A stretch of DNA of 64,000 bases from Vibrio variabilis (lineage in GTDB: Bacteria; Pseudomonadota; Gammaproteobacteria; Enterobacterales; Vibrionaceae), in the NCBI RefSeq assembly GCF_003263785.1, contig NZ_JYJK01000087.1:1-64000 (forward strand), given 5' to 3'. Shown here one piece after another: positions 37,580-46,381 of this stretch; positions within the stretch are counted from its first letter, which is position 1, and each line of letters opens with the position of its first letter. Position numbers and translations under genes: made by a program. The notes under the pieces are model-generated. The model was not told where the DNA came from and did not search any database. It worked only from the letters and a program-made list of their open reading frames with translations.

Positions 37580-38596
37580 ATGTTTAAGAAAACGGCAGTG
37601 GCATTGAGTACCATGATGGTACTCTCTGGTTGTCAATTAACGGGGTCTGGTGTAACGGCAATATGTACACCTGATATGGAAGTACCTTTGGCAACGGCGC
37701 AGGTTGAGTCAAAGTCTAGTGATGACCGAAAGGTTATTGTACTGCCTGTTGATATTTCTTTCGAAGACTCAGCGGACAAAAAACTAAAAGCAGTGATGCG
37801 TAACGAGCTTGAGAGTCAAATTAGTAAGACAGGTAGTAAACTTGTAGACAGAAAAATCGCGAATAAGCTCAAAGACGAGATTAAACTAGCTGAGCAAAGT
37901 GGCCGATATAACACCAAAGGTGTGCCAATTGCGGACTACGCTATCATTACAGAAATTATTGGTAGTGAACTAAACAAATCACATGAAGAAGCGCATACTG
38001 CGACGAACATTCTGACTGGTGATGAGTATTTAGTTCCTGCAAATTGTAGCTATAACGTAGATGTGACTGCTGTTGTTAAAGTTGTGACTCTACCAGAAAT
38101 GAGTTTAGTACAACGAATCGAGCTAGAAGGCGATCACTCTTCAAAAACGGATACAAGAGATTCACGTTGTCCAATTTCAAGTGCTAGTTACGCTAATCTA
38201 GCGAGCAAAGCAGCAATGGAAGCTGTCGACTTTAATAAAGATCTACAACATTTGCTGGCACCAACCGCTCCAGTTTTGGAAGTTCGTCAGTGTGAAACTG
38301 GCACAATGGCAAAAGTAGGCATTGGTTCTGAAAAGAATATTCAGCCAAACGACAAGGTTGAGTTTGCAACATTGATCAAAAATGCAGAGGGTGAAATTGA
38401 AACTTTCCCTATCGGTGAAGGTACTGTTGTAGATGTTCCAAGAAACGGTATTAAAGCCAAGTATTCATGGGTAGGTATTAGTGAAGAAATGTCACTGAAG
38501 CTTCACAAGGGAGATGCTGCAACTGTCGTTCCAAAAGAGTGCAGCGTGTTCTCTCTTTCAGATTTTGAATGTGGCTTAGAGAATATGGTGAAATAA
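37580..38596 (+). CDS. CsgG/TolB-like lipoprotein
   Basis: A 338-residue lipoprotein with lipobox VLSGC. The segment KVIVLPVDISFEDSADKKL, then ELESQISKTGSKLVDR and PIADYAIITEIIGSEL, resembles the CsgG/LpoB/FlgT-type fold used by periplasmic and outer-membrane accessory lipoproteins. The C-terminal about 100 residues form a small beta-rich domain (VRQCETGTMAKVGIGSEKNI in outline) like the SH3-like tail of FlgT. Cys residues are numerous (CTPD, NCSYN, RCPIS, QCETG, ECSVF, ECGLE), suggesting disulfides. Ribosome site GGAGTG precedes the ATG. It lies between two LPP20-like genes. Confidence 0.68.
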   Translation: MFKKTAVALSTMMVLSGCQLTGSGVTAICTPDMEVPLATAQVESKSSDDRKVIVLPVDISFEDSADKKLKAVMRNELESQISKTGSKLVDRKIANKLKDEIKLAEQSGRYNTKGVPIADYAIITEIIGSELNKSHEEAHTATNILTGDEYLVPANCSYNVDVTAVVKVVTLPEMSLVQRIELEGDHSSKTDTRDSRCPISSASYANLASKAAMEAVDFNKDLQHLLAPTAPVLEVRQCETGTMAKVGIGSEKNIQPNDKVEFATLIKNAEGEIETFPIGEGTVVDVPRNGIKAKYSWVGISEEMSLKLHKGDAATVVPKECSVFSLSDFECGLENMVK

Positions 38597-38598
38597 CA

Positions 38599-39198
38599 AT
38601 GTTTAAGAAAAGCCTTGTAATTGGTACTGCTGTACTATCATTGGCAGCTTGTCAAAGTACTCAGTCGACCGTTGAACAAGCTCAGCAGTTTGCGCAATGT
38701 ACTTTCCCAGACTCTCCAACACATGAAGCGCCAGCATGGGTTTGTGATGTGATGCCACAGGATCTTGGTGCTGGGGCAATGGGCTATGCCAAAAAGAGTC
38801 GTGCCGGAATTGGCGTTATGCGTGAGCGAGCAGTCAATGCTGCGCGTGTTCAACTGGCGTCTCAATTCCAGACCGATGTGAGCAACATGTTCAGAGAAGC
38901 GATCGAAGGCTCTGTTTTATCGAGCAATGAAGCAGAAGTTGAGTCTGTAACTGAAACGTTTGAGTCAGTAACACAGAACGTTGTTACGCAAAATCTTACC
39001 AATAGTAAGTTGATCGTTAGTCAGGTTAGTCCGGCTGGTGGCTTATACGTTTTGGTTGGAATGGACAAAGAGGCGTTTAAGTCGAGCGTGAATCAAGTGG
39101 TTGACCAAGCGAGCGAAGCTAAGTTGTGGAATCAGTTCAACAACGAAAAAGCGGAGCAGGAGCTTTCCAATGCGCTTAACTCGCTAAAAAGCATGTAA
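38599..39198 (+). CDS. LPP20-like lipoprotein (second copy)
   Basis: A 199-residue lipoprotein, start chosen at MFKKSLVIG because the lipoprotein signal with lipobox LAAC begins there; the longer frame runs into the gene upstream. The LPP20 pattern is APAWVCDVMPQDLGAGAMGY followed by a helix with ERAVNAARVQLASQFQ. The C-terminal part is helical. It is a paralogue of the gene at 36575-37552 but lacks the extra C-terminal domain. It starts two bases after the CsgG-like stop, so the three lipoprotein genes read as one operon closed by a terminator. Confidence 0.72.
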   Translation: MFKKSLVIGTAVLSLAACQSTQSTVEQAQQFAQCTFPDSPTHEAPAWVCDVMPQDLGAGAMGYAKKSRAGIGVMRERAVNAARVQLASQFQTDVSNMFREAIEGSVLSSNEAEVESVTETFESVTQNVVTQNLTNSKLIVSQVSPAGGLYVLVGMDKEAFKSSVNQVVDQASEAKLWNQFNNEKAEQELSNALNSLKSM

Positions 39199-39208
39199 TT
39201 AGCAATAC

Positions 39209-39235
39209 ACAGGGATCTTCGGATCCCTGTTTCTT
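39209..39235 (+). terminator. UUCG-loop terminator after the lipoprotein genes
   Basis: ACAGGGATC and GATCCCTGT form a perfect nine-base stem with a TTCG loop, followed by TTCTT. It lies 11 bases past the stop and 20 bases before the next gene. Confidence 0.75.
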
Positions 39236-39254
39236 ACCAGTCAGGATTAGATCA

Positions 39255-40855
39255 ATGCGAAAAATAGTCTATTCAGCTCTCGCACTATCCATTGCCACCA
39301 CGTTCTCTCCCGTTATTAGTGCAAACTCCCAATCATTTGATGAACTGAACAAAGTTGTCGCCAAAAAGAACCGTCCTCAAGAAGAGGTATATCGTGAGTT
39401 TAGGGATTACGTTAATCAACAGTTTGATGAGTATGAAGCGTGGCGTGAAAACTATACGGCCAATTTAGATCAGCAGCGAGGTGAATTGATTTCTCGTTGG
39501 GGCAGTGCGGAGCTTTCGGATGAAACCAAAGATGTAGAATATAGTGATGACGAATCGATAAGAAAAGTCGTCGATTATGACAATAACACCGCTGAAATCT
39601 CTGTTTTGGTTGATGAAAATATGACAGAGGATCAAGCGAAGAGTCTTGTCATTGCCAATGTTCAGCTTCCAGATGGTACTACCCTTGCGATTAATCAAGC
39701 CGATGTCACACAACAAAGCGTTGCGTATTCCCATGAGCAGCAGGCCAAAGAAAAAGCGTTCATAGTCAAACAAACTCAACAACAGATGAATGAGTATGAC
39801 ATTCAAGCCGACCGCTTGATTGCGGCGAACACTGGCGTGCCAGACTCCTTTATTTATGAAAGAGCGCACAATAAAAAGACAGCCTAATCAAAGAAGCGCA
39901 GCAGCGGATAGCGACTCTAAATGCACAGTATGAGCAACAGCGTAAGATGCTCGGAATCCGTGAACTTCCTGATCAAAAGATGGTTGAGAATAAAACGGCT
40001 GAGCCAACGCCAAGCCCCGTGCCTGCCAAGGAAGTGACTCAACCAGAAATAGGCACGTCCCTCGCAGCCGTTGATAAAAATTCAGAAGATGTCAAAGAGA
40101 CAAGACCAGATCAAGAAATAAACCAGGTGGAAGTTGCCAAAGCTAAAACGGTTGAGACGTTGACGCCAAACCAAACTGAGCTGGTTAAAGAGACGGCGAA
40201 GAGTGAGCAAGTAAGTCAACCGGAATCTGCAAAAGTGGCTGAAGTTGCTGTAAACGAGCCAAAACAGAAAGTCATCACATACAAAATCAAACTCCCAAAC
40301 AACAGTCTTGCGAAACGCGCGGCTACGTATCAGCCATTAGCGCTTGAACAGAGTAAACGATGGGAGCTTGATCCAGCGCTTGTCATGGCGATTATGCATA
40401 GCGAGTCTTCATTCCGTCCAAGGGCAAAGTCCCACGTTCCTGCGTTTGGACTTATGCAGGTTGTCCCAACTAGTGCCGGTCATGATGTCAATCGAATGGT
40501 GCGAAATATCGATGCGCCGATGAAAGAAGCTGAGTTATACCAGCCAGGCTTCAATGTTGAAACGGGTACGGCATATTTGCATATATTGGACACGCGTTAC
40601 CTTAGCCGGATCACCAACGATGAGAGTCGTTTGTACTGTGCTATTGCCGCCTATAACACGGGTGCTGGTAATGTTGCTAGGGCTTTCAACTCCGATAATT
40701 CAACCAATATCAGAAAAGCAGCCAAAATCATCAATCAGATGACGCCAAAACAAGTGTTTGAACGTTTGATTGAGCGCTTGCCTTATGATGAAACCAAAAA
40801 CTATCTCAAGAAAGTGTCGTCACGGATGCCACTTTATGAAGCAGAACCAATCTAG
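39255..40855 (+). CDS. MltC-like lytic transglycosylase, frame disrupted
   Basis: About 533 residues after one correction: adding an A in the AAAAA run at 39873-39877 turns NKKTA-stop into NKKDSLIKEAQQRIATLNAQ and joins two frames. The N-terminus is a signal peptide ending near VISANSQ, without a lipobox. The MltC-type N-terminal domain (DUF3393) follows to about 190, then a Pro/Glu/Val-rich linker (about 235-340). The C-terminal SLT domain has catalytic Glu in MHSESSFRPRAKS, then FGLMQVVPTSAG and AIAAYNTGAGNVARAF. It cleaves peptidoglycan glycan strands to anhydromuropeptides. E. coli MltC is shorter and lipidated. Confidence 0.85.
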
Positions 40856-40863
40856 AGCAAAGT

Positions 40864-41640
40864 ATGATGTCAGACATTCAAACAATAACATCACCGGAGA
40901 GTGAAGAGAATGAAGTAAAAAGGCACTCAATCAAGGATCAATGGACAAAGCTTGTTGCCGTTGCTTCACTGGTTGCCATTGCTTTGGGGAGTTTCAATGA
41001 CAGCGTTGATGCGCTTGAAAAAATATACCAGTTTTCATTGTCTCAGTTCACGGATATTCCTTCTCAAAGTAAGCTAGAAAAGGTATATGTTCGAGCATCG
41101 TCTAATGTCCTTGATGAGGTCATGGGTGCGCCCGTTTACATCAAACGCAGCTCATCAGGCGCCATTATCAAGTATTACCAGGACAGCCGATTTATTCTGT
41201 CTGCGATTACTCAGGATGAGTCTATTGCCGCGTTTCTGGTTTTTCCCGTCGATAACTTCCAACCCGATACGACAAAATCATCAGGCGGTAGCCAGTTGTT
41301 AAATCGTGCATTCAGTGCTCAGGAGGATGTGTCTGATTTGAGAGCAAACCTGTCACGTATCGCTACTTATTATGTTGAAGAAAATGCGGGTGGGGAATTT
41401 GGGAACTTGTATGCGTCGGTTTCTGGTTTTTCCCAATTCGAACAGGACATGAGCGCCAATAGTCGTAATGACTTGGACAGATTGGTTGATGGCATCATGC
41501 TTGGAGAGGATGTCACCGCGGTTGCGCAAAAACTTAGACAGGATCTGGTACCTAATTTTTTCGGCTATAGCACGCTTGCGCTCTATGAGTTAGAAGAGGC
41601 CATTCTTTCAAAGTCTGAGTACCAGTTAATTCGACCTTAG
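40864..41640 (+). CDS. Single-span membrane-anchored protein of unknown function
   Basis: A 258-residue protein with a charged N-terminus, one hydrophobic helix (LVAVASLVAIALGSF, about residues 31-45) and a periplasmic or cytoplasmic body without a recognised family. The middle has GAPVYIKRSSSGAIIKYYQD followed by FILSAITQDESIAAFLVF, and the C-terminal third is helical. It starts eight bases after the transglycosylase stop, so the two are almost certainly co-transcribed. A role beside the murein hydrolase is a guess from position only. Confidence 0.65.
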   Translation: MMSDIQTITSPESEENEVKRHSIKDQWTKLVAVASLVAIALGSFNDSVDALEKIYQFSLSQFTDIPSQSKLEKVYVRASSNVLDEVMGAPVYIKRSSSGAIIKYYQDSRFILSAITQDESIAAFLVFPVDNFQPDTTKSSGGSQLLNRAFSAQEDVSDLRANLSRIATYYVEENAGGEFGNLYASVSGFSQFEQDMSANSRNDLDRLVDGIMLGEDVTAVAQKLRQDLVPNFFGYSTLALYELEEAILSKSEYQLIRP

Positions 41641-41704
41641 CCACGGATACCTATGCTTTTGGTGCATATTTTGCCTGGAAGCTTGAGTTAACGTTTTGTT
41701 TTTC

Positions 41705-41730
41705 AAAGGGCGACAACGTCGCCTTTTTTT
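41705..41730 (+). terminator. Terminator directly before the mechanosensitive channel gene
   Basis: AAAGGGCGAC and GTCGCCTTTTTTT form a stem with loop AAC and a seven-T tail. It ends only 14 bases before the next ATG. Confidence 0.8.
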
Positions 41731-41743
41731 AGTTGTAGTTATA

Positions 41744-42922
41744 ATGGATTATTTAGAAACGCTGAAATCTCTCTACCTTTCCCTAACAGAGGTAGAAAAA
41801 CACTTTTTTCAAATCGCTGCCACCACGGTTTCATTCTGTCTTATCCCTTGGCTTGTTCGTACCGTTCTATCACAGTTTTTAGATCTAAAACTCAATCGAG
41901 AAAAAAAGCAGTATGAAGCGCGCTTTGTACATCGCGTGCAGTACTTGGTGGGCTTTGTCTTCAGTCTGTTTTGGTTTCAATACTTCTCGGCGGAGGGGTG
42001 GTACAACAAACTTGCGGAGATGGGACTCATCGTATTCTCCGTTTTAGTGATTCATTCCGTGCTCGACCTTTTCGAGGCTCGATTCAGCAAGAACGAGTCA
42101 CTGGATGGGATCCCGATTAAGCCGTTTATCGAGCTTATCAAGATTGTTACCTCTGTCATGATGATTGTGATGATCTTGGCTATCTTACTGGATATCCCGC
42201 CTATGGCGCTGGTCAGTGGTATTGGTGCAATGTCGGCAGTTCTGATACTCATTTTCAAGGACAGCATCCTTGGTATCGTGACGGCGATTAAGATAAATGT
42301 GCACCGATTGGTTCGCAAAGGAGATTGGATTGAGGTAGAAAAGTATGACGCAGATGGCGTTATCAAAGACATCACGCTCAACGTTATTACGGTCGAGAAC
42401 TGGGATAAAACCACCTCTATTATACCGACTTACGAGATACTGAATGTTGGCCTAAAGAACTGGCGCAGTATGACGAATCAAGGTCGAAGAATTAAACGCA
42501 GTCTTGCGCTCGATGCTAACAGCATTAAGTTTCTAGACATGAATCAGGTCAGTCGATTGGCGAGCGTACCGCTTCTTAGAAGCCAAATAGCGGAGCTATG
42601 TGACACTCATCAGCTCAATCAACTAGGCGACAATATCAACAAACGATGTTTGACCAACGCAGGGCTGTTTCGTCTTTATATTGAAGCTTACCTGCGATCC
42701 AGAGAAGACATCACTCAAAAGCATACGCTTATGGTTCGCCAGTTGGACTCTTCTGCCAAAGGCGTTCCTCTAGAGATTTACTGTTTCACTAAGAACACGG
42801 ATTGGACGCATTTTGAAACTGTTCAGGCAGAGATCTTTGAACATCTTTATTCTGTGCTGAACCTGTTTGAGTTGCGGGTTTTCCAAGATGTAAGTCAACT
42901 GGAGCTAGCTCAGGTTGCGTAA
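41744..42922 (+). CDS. YbdG-like mechanosensitive channel (MscS family)
   Basis: A 392-residue channel. Five hydrophobic segments precede the MscS pore-lining helix and beta domain (ALVSGIGAMSAVLILIFKD, then SILGIVTAI). The C-terminal features MTNQGRRIKRSLALDANS, TNAGLFRLYIEAYLR and LPLEIYCFTKNT-like text (here VPLEIYCFTKNTDW) are those of E. coli YbdG, a miniconductance channel released by hypo-osmotic stress. No good ribosome site precedes the ATG at 41744, and a terminator lies just upstream, so the start or the leader arrangement is unusual. Stem at 42995-43024 closes the unit. Confidence 0.87.
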   Translation: MDYLETLKSLYLSLTEVEKHFFQIAATTVSFCLIPWLVRTVLSQFLDLKLNREKKQYEARFVHRVQYLVGFVFSLFWFQYFSAEGWYNKLAEMGLIVFSVLVIHSVLDLFEARFSKNESLDGIPIKPFIELIKIVTSVMMIVMILAILLDIPPMALVSGIGAMSAVLILIFKDSILGIVTAIKINVHRLVRKGDWIEVEKYDADGVIKDITLNVITVENWDKTTSIIPTYEILNVGLKNWRSMTNQGRRIKRSLALDANSIKFLDMNQVSRLASVPLLRSQIAELCDTHQLNQLGDNINKRCLTNAGLFRLYIEAYLRSREDITQKHTLMVRQLDSSAKGVPLEIYCFTKNTDWTHFETVQAEIFEHLYSVLNLFELRVFQDVSQLELAQVA

Positions 42923-42994
42923 AGTGCCACTAGGGACAATTATCCCAACTAAAGCCGGCTGACGTCACAAGTGAACAAGGGTTTGAGTAATGAT

Positions 42995-43024
42995 AAGCCT
43001 CCAAAGATTCATCTTTGGAGGCTT
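42995..43024. terminator. Hairpin after the mechanosensitive channel gene
   Basis: AAGCCTCCAAAGAT and ATCTTTGGAGGCTT form a perfect 14-base stem with a two-base loop. The flanks are AT-rich without a long T run. It lies between convergent genes and may serve both. Confidence 0.6.
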
Positions 43025-43090
43025 AATTAATGAATAAATAAAATGCTAATTATTGAATCAAAGCAATTGCCATATCCCTATCCGCTTGCG

Positions 43091-43486
43091 TTAGCCCCCA
43101 TTTAAAGAAAAAATCATCAGATAGGTTACTGGAAGCGAAAGCAGAGAAATTGTCACATACCACTTATTAATTGTACGTTCAGTTTCTGTGATTTCATTCC
43201 ATTCCAACCTACCGCGCACACAGAATGCGAATCCGAAGAAAATCGTGCAAACAAGAAAAAACTCTACAGGAAGAGGAAGGCTTAAGGGGCTAGCTAACTT
43301 TTCACTAAACTTAGGAAAAGCTAATGTAATCAGAAAGTAAATGGTCACGAAGTTCTGAAAAAGTAGGTACGCTGTAACTGCGATTGATTTGAAATTACTA
43401 TCCGCATCACCATGTTTTTCAAAATACTGTTTGGATATTAGTTTGTTCTTGTATAGAAACTTAATTTTCACTGGGTAGTTTACCAT
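43091..43486 (-). CDS. Membrane protein of unknown function, possibly truncated at 5' end
   Basis: A 131-residue protein with three or four hydrophobic helices (about 35-60, 72-95 and 108-128). The N-terminal segment FLYKNKLISKQYFEKHGD is polar. No family is recognised. The ATG at 43486 has no good ribosome site. Upstream, another frame reads EIEDLKKLAVNKNIDGKLPS just before the ATG, which would join if one A were removed; this resembles a SHOCT-like start and suggests that the real gene was longer and was cut by the adjacent IS3 fragment. Confidence 0.5.
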   Translation of the reverse strand: MVNYPVKIKFLYKNKLISKQYFEKHGDADSNFKSIAVTAYLLFQNFVTIYFLITLAFPKFSEKLASPLSLPLPVEFFLVCTIFFGFAFCVRGRLEWNEITETERTINKWYVTISLLSLPVTYLMIFSLNGG

Positions 43487-43499
43487 CTATGTTTTTATT

Positions 43500-43690
43500 C
43501 ACCGCCAACTTCTTAAGGTCTTCGATTTCGCTGCTACAACAACGGTATAGCCTTGGTCAGTGACTAACTGTGCGGCTTCTAGCTTAAATTCGGGACTGAG
43601 GGCTCTTCTTGTACGTTTTGTCATGGCTTCACCTGTTGTGTACGAGGTGCATTCTAACCCGTCTAATCAGGTGTCTAGATTCACTATGCC
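43500..43690 (-). mobile_element. IS3-family insertion sequence remnant (orfA start and end)
   Basis: The minus strand from 43624 reads MTKRTRRALSPEFKLEAAQL followed by VTDQGYTVVVAAK, the opening of an IS3-family OrfA transposase helix-turn-helix. The similarity stops after about 36 codons near 43510. Upstream lie a ribosome site (AGGTGAAGCC) and a probable element end beginning TGAATCTAGACACC near 43685. No orfB or second end was found, so only the left tip of the element remains. Confidence 0.72.
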
Positions 43691-43931
43691 ACTACAACTG
43701 ACTGAGGCCGCTATGCATCGGATCTAGAAGCTTTTTAGCGGCTCGTTGCTCCTAAGAAGCGACAACGCTTCAGTTGGAGAGGTTTATGTCATGATCAGAG
43801 AGCTGAGTAAGCTTACTGGGCGAGGTATGCCTGAAGCTTGATGTGTTGGCTAGAATACAGCCAGCTGTGTCTCTTGACACTTTGAACATAATTTTGGAAA
43901 CAACGCCCTAAATTTACCATTTTTCTGGAAA
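43691..43931. other. Unassigned sequence between IS remnant and pgpA
   Basis: About 240 bases with short broken frames on the plus strand (for example VAPKKRQRFSWRGL near 43750) that could be further transposase debris. No family could be named. Confidence 0.35.
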
Positions 43932-44404
43932 TTACCCTAGTAATGGCAATGCGAACAGGTGCATCAGTAGACAGGTATAAATACCGGCGACAATATCATC
44001 AAACATGATCCCGTTGCCCAAGCCCAGTTTGTGCTCTACCCGCTTAATCGGATAGGGCTTCAAGATATCAAAAGTCCTAAAGATGACAAATCCAATTAGT
44101 ATTGTTTGCCACTGAGCAGGAACTAGAAACATGGCTATCAGAAATCCGATAATCTCGTCGAAAACAATGATGCCAGGGTCTACTTGATTTAAGTAGCGAG
44201 CCGTCTGGCGACAGAGGAATACTCCAAACCAATACAGCGCGAATACCCAGCCAAGATAGGCCAGAGGAGATAGATTCGCTAGGGTGTAGTAGAGTGGGAT
44301 GCTAATAAGGTGCCGATAGTACCAGGCATGGCAGTTAGTTTACCTGCGCCAAGACCGTAGGCTAAAACCCGAACGGTACGATTGATGAAGGAAGGGGTTG
44401 GCAT
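43932..44404 (-). CDS. Phosphatidylglycerophosphatase A family protein, frame disrupted
   Basis: A PgpA homologue of about 157 residues once one base is added at about 44302-44308. The start reads MPTPSFINRTVRVLAYGLGA and GTIGTL; the neighbouring frame resumes ISIPLYYTLANLSP and contains the family signature DPGIIVFDEIIGFLIAMF. The C-terminus has FRTFDILKPYPIKRVEHKLG and GIMFDDIVAG, also diagnostic. PgpA removes phosphate from phosphatidylglycerophosphate to give phosphatidylglycerol. Vibrios have a housekeeping pgpA beside thiL, so this is probably an additional copy; that copy is outside this window and was not seen. Confidence 0.85.
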
Positions 44405-44510
44405 TCTAAGCTCCTAAACGATGGCCTCAGCTTGGTCTGAGGCCTAATTGGATGATTTATTCGGTGGCTGCTTTAGTTGATGCAGCGACTACATTCGCTG
44501 TAGATTGGTT

Positions 44511-45106
44511 TTATCCTCGAGTAATCTCCGCCGCTTTTACCCCGGCCATACCCAGCATGGTGATCATCCATCCGTTCATGATCAGGCGTACTCCGACCAT
44601 TACGCCTAGTGCATAGAGGCCGGTATCAGGCCAGTTGTAAACAATAAAACATCCCAGCATCAAACTGGTGATACCAGAAAGCATTACCCATCCCCAACCG
44701 TTGTTTGGGCGCAATTTAATGCCATTGTAAATGGTGACAAAACCATCGATGAAAAAATAAATCAACAAGACACCAGTTATAGTGAGCATGCCAGTTAACG
44801 GAGATACGAGCATTAGCATCCCAGCAGCTATCGTTACGCCCCCATCAAGAACTGCAATGCTCCTTTACCCCAGTGGTCTGACTTAAAGCAATACACAATC
44901 AGAGTAATGCCCGCTGCAACAATGGCTATAGAGGTTAGTTTTGTGGCAGCTAGAGTGCTCAAATAGGGGCTAAGTATGGCAAGCATACCCAGTAATATCA
45001 GTGAAAACCCGGCAACTGTGGCTAGTTTGGCGTTGGCTTTTATCTGTTTGCTGAGTTGGTTAATAAAGCGCTTTTCTGCATCTTGCAGCGTCATTGGTGT
45101 GGTCAT
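44511..45106 (-). CDS. HdeD-family membrane protein, frame disrupted
   Basis: An HdeD-like protein of about 198 residues after restoring one G in the GGGGG run at 44839-44843, which changes FLMGA-stop to FLMGGVTIAAGMLMLVSPLTG. It has six predicted helices in the two-by-three repeat of the family and a charged N-terminus. E. coli HdeD is an acid-resistance membrane protein of unknown mechanism. A GAGG ribosome site precedes the ATG. The gene lies between pgpA and a K+ channel on the same strand. Confidence 0.83.
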
Positions 45107-45207
45107 GGGAACCTCGTCTGTGTAATTAAACTGACTTAATGCTAGCGCACTGAAGGAGGTGAACCAATGTTCTAAACGGGGGTCTATTCATAATAAAAAC
45201 GTATGAA

Positions 45208-45651
45208 TTAGTCTGGTTTGCTCGAAACTATGTGAAATAACTGAGCCCCAACTAATCCCATGTAGAGGTAGCCAATCATGGCTTGTGAAGCGGCAATAAA
45301 ACGGGCGTTTTCGGATGGAGTAATATCACCATACCCCAGAGTGGTCCAGGTAGTGAAACTAAAGTAAAGTGCAGATGAAAAATCTTCAGTTACACTCAGG
45401 TCAACGTAGATTGAGGCATATTGAAAGATGATAACTAACATGATGATCACCAGAATAAATAGTGCCTGTAATGAGGTGTTTTGCGCTCTTTTATGGCTGA
45501 TGTCTACTAGGTAAGTTGATGAAAATAAGAGGATTAATATTACATTTGCCGAGTTGATTAGAGGGTGATTCATCAGCTTAGACAACCCTACTAAGGGTAA
45601 GGTTGCAGTGGCCAGAATGATCAACAGTTTATGGCGGCTTATTTTGCTCAT
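45208..45651 (-). CDS. Small potassium channel protein
   Basis: A 147-residue protein starting at MSKISRHKLL, chosen because AAGGAG lies six bases before that ATG. After two or three N-terminal helices, the pore-forming part has the loop TTWTTLGYGDITPSENARF with the K+ filter TLGYGD and a last helix. It lacks cytoplasmic regulatory domains. It is part of a minus-strand series DUF1269, channel, HdeD, PgpA. The channel at 289-975 shares the filter but has a longer N-terminal half. Confidence 0.83.
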   Translation of the reverse strand: MSKISRHKLLIILATATLPLVGLSKLMNHPLINSANVILILLFSSTYLVDISHKRAQNTSLQALFILVIIMLVIIFQYASIYVDLSVTEDFSSALYFSFTTWTTLGYGDITPSENARFIAASQAMIGYLYMGLVGAQLFHIVSSKPD

Positions 45652-45709
45652 GGTTGACTCCTTGGGAAAAGGTACCAGCAGCCGTAGCTGTGGTACCGGA
45701 GACGTTGGA

Positions 45710-46202
45710 TTAAGCCTCTGCAGTTTCACCTAAAGCTGAGCGCAGCTTTTCATCGGCGTCGTCAGACAACGAGGTTTTAATCAATTTGCCTTCAAACTTT
45801 TCTAGCTCAGGTAACACCTTGTCAGCGTTTGCGTTATGAACCAACAAGAATAGAGCTGAGCTGTCGTTTTGAAGTGCCTGACCACACTCCTTCATAAACT
45901 CATTACTTACACCAAAATCACTCAATGAGCCGGAGATAGCGCCTGCCCTGCCCCACTGCTGCTCCTGCCAATGGGTTCATGAAAAATCATTCCGATCAGG
46001 CTCCCAAAAAACCACCACCAGCAGCCCCTACAGCCGTCAGGTTAACGGTCTGGTGTAGCTTGACCTTGCCTTTACTGTTTTTGGTGACCACAACGGCATC
46101 TTCCATGCTTATCAGGTGTGCTTTTTGCAGACCTTTCAGGTTTTTACGTACCTCAAAAGCAGTATCTTTTTGTTTGAAGCTAATTGCTACTAGATTACTC
46201 AT
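45710..46202 (-). CDS. DUF1269 family protein, multiply frameshifted
   Basis: A DUF1269 protein of about 164 residues interrupted between 45930 and 46012. It opens MSNLVAISFKQKDTAFEVRK and reaches AAGGGFLG; neighbouring frames supply SLIGMIF, MNPLAGAAVG and GAISGSLSDFGVSNEF in order, then the C-terminal domain. Three G-run deletions (two near 45945-45955, one near 46008) and one T-run difference explain the pattern. The Gly-rich middle is a membrane-inserting hairpin in this family. Function of the family is unknown. It is the first gene of the minus-strand series. Confidence 0.75.
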
Positions 46203-46381
46203 ACATTACCTCATGTTCAGTTAAATGTTGTTAATTACTTGAAAACGCCGCTTACTTTACCGGGCTGATAGAAAGGAATTAAGGGGAGGAGTGATATACG
46301 GATTTATAAGATTTGTGAATGTATTAACTTGGTCTAATGTGTTTTAATCAGTTGCAGTTATCTTCTTACTGCGAGGTTTTT

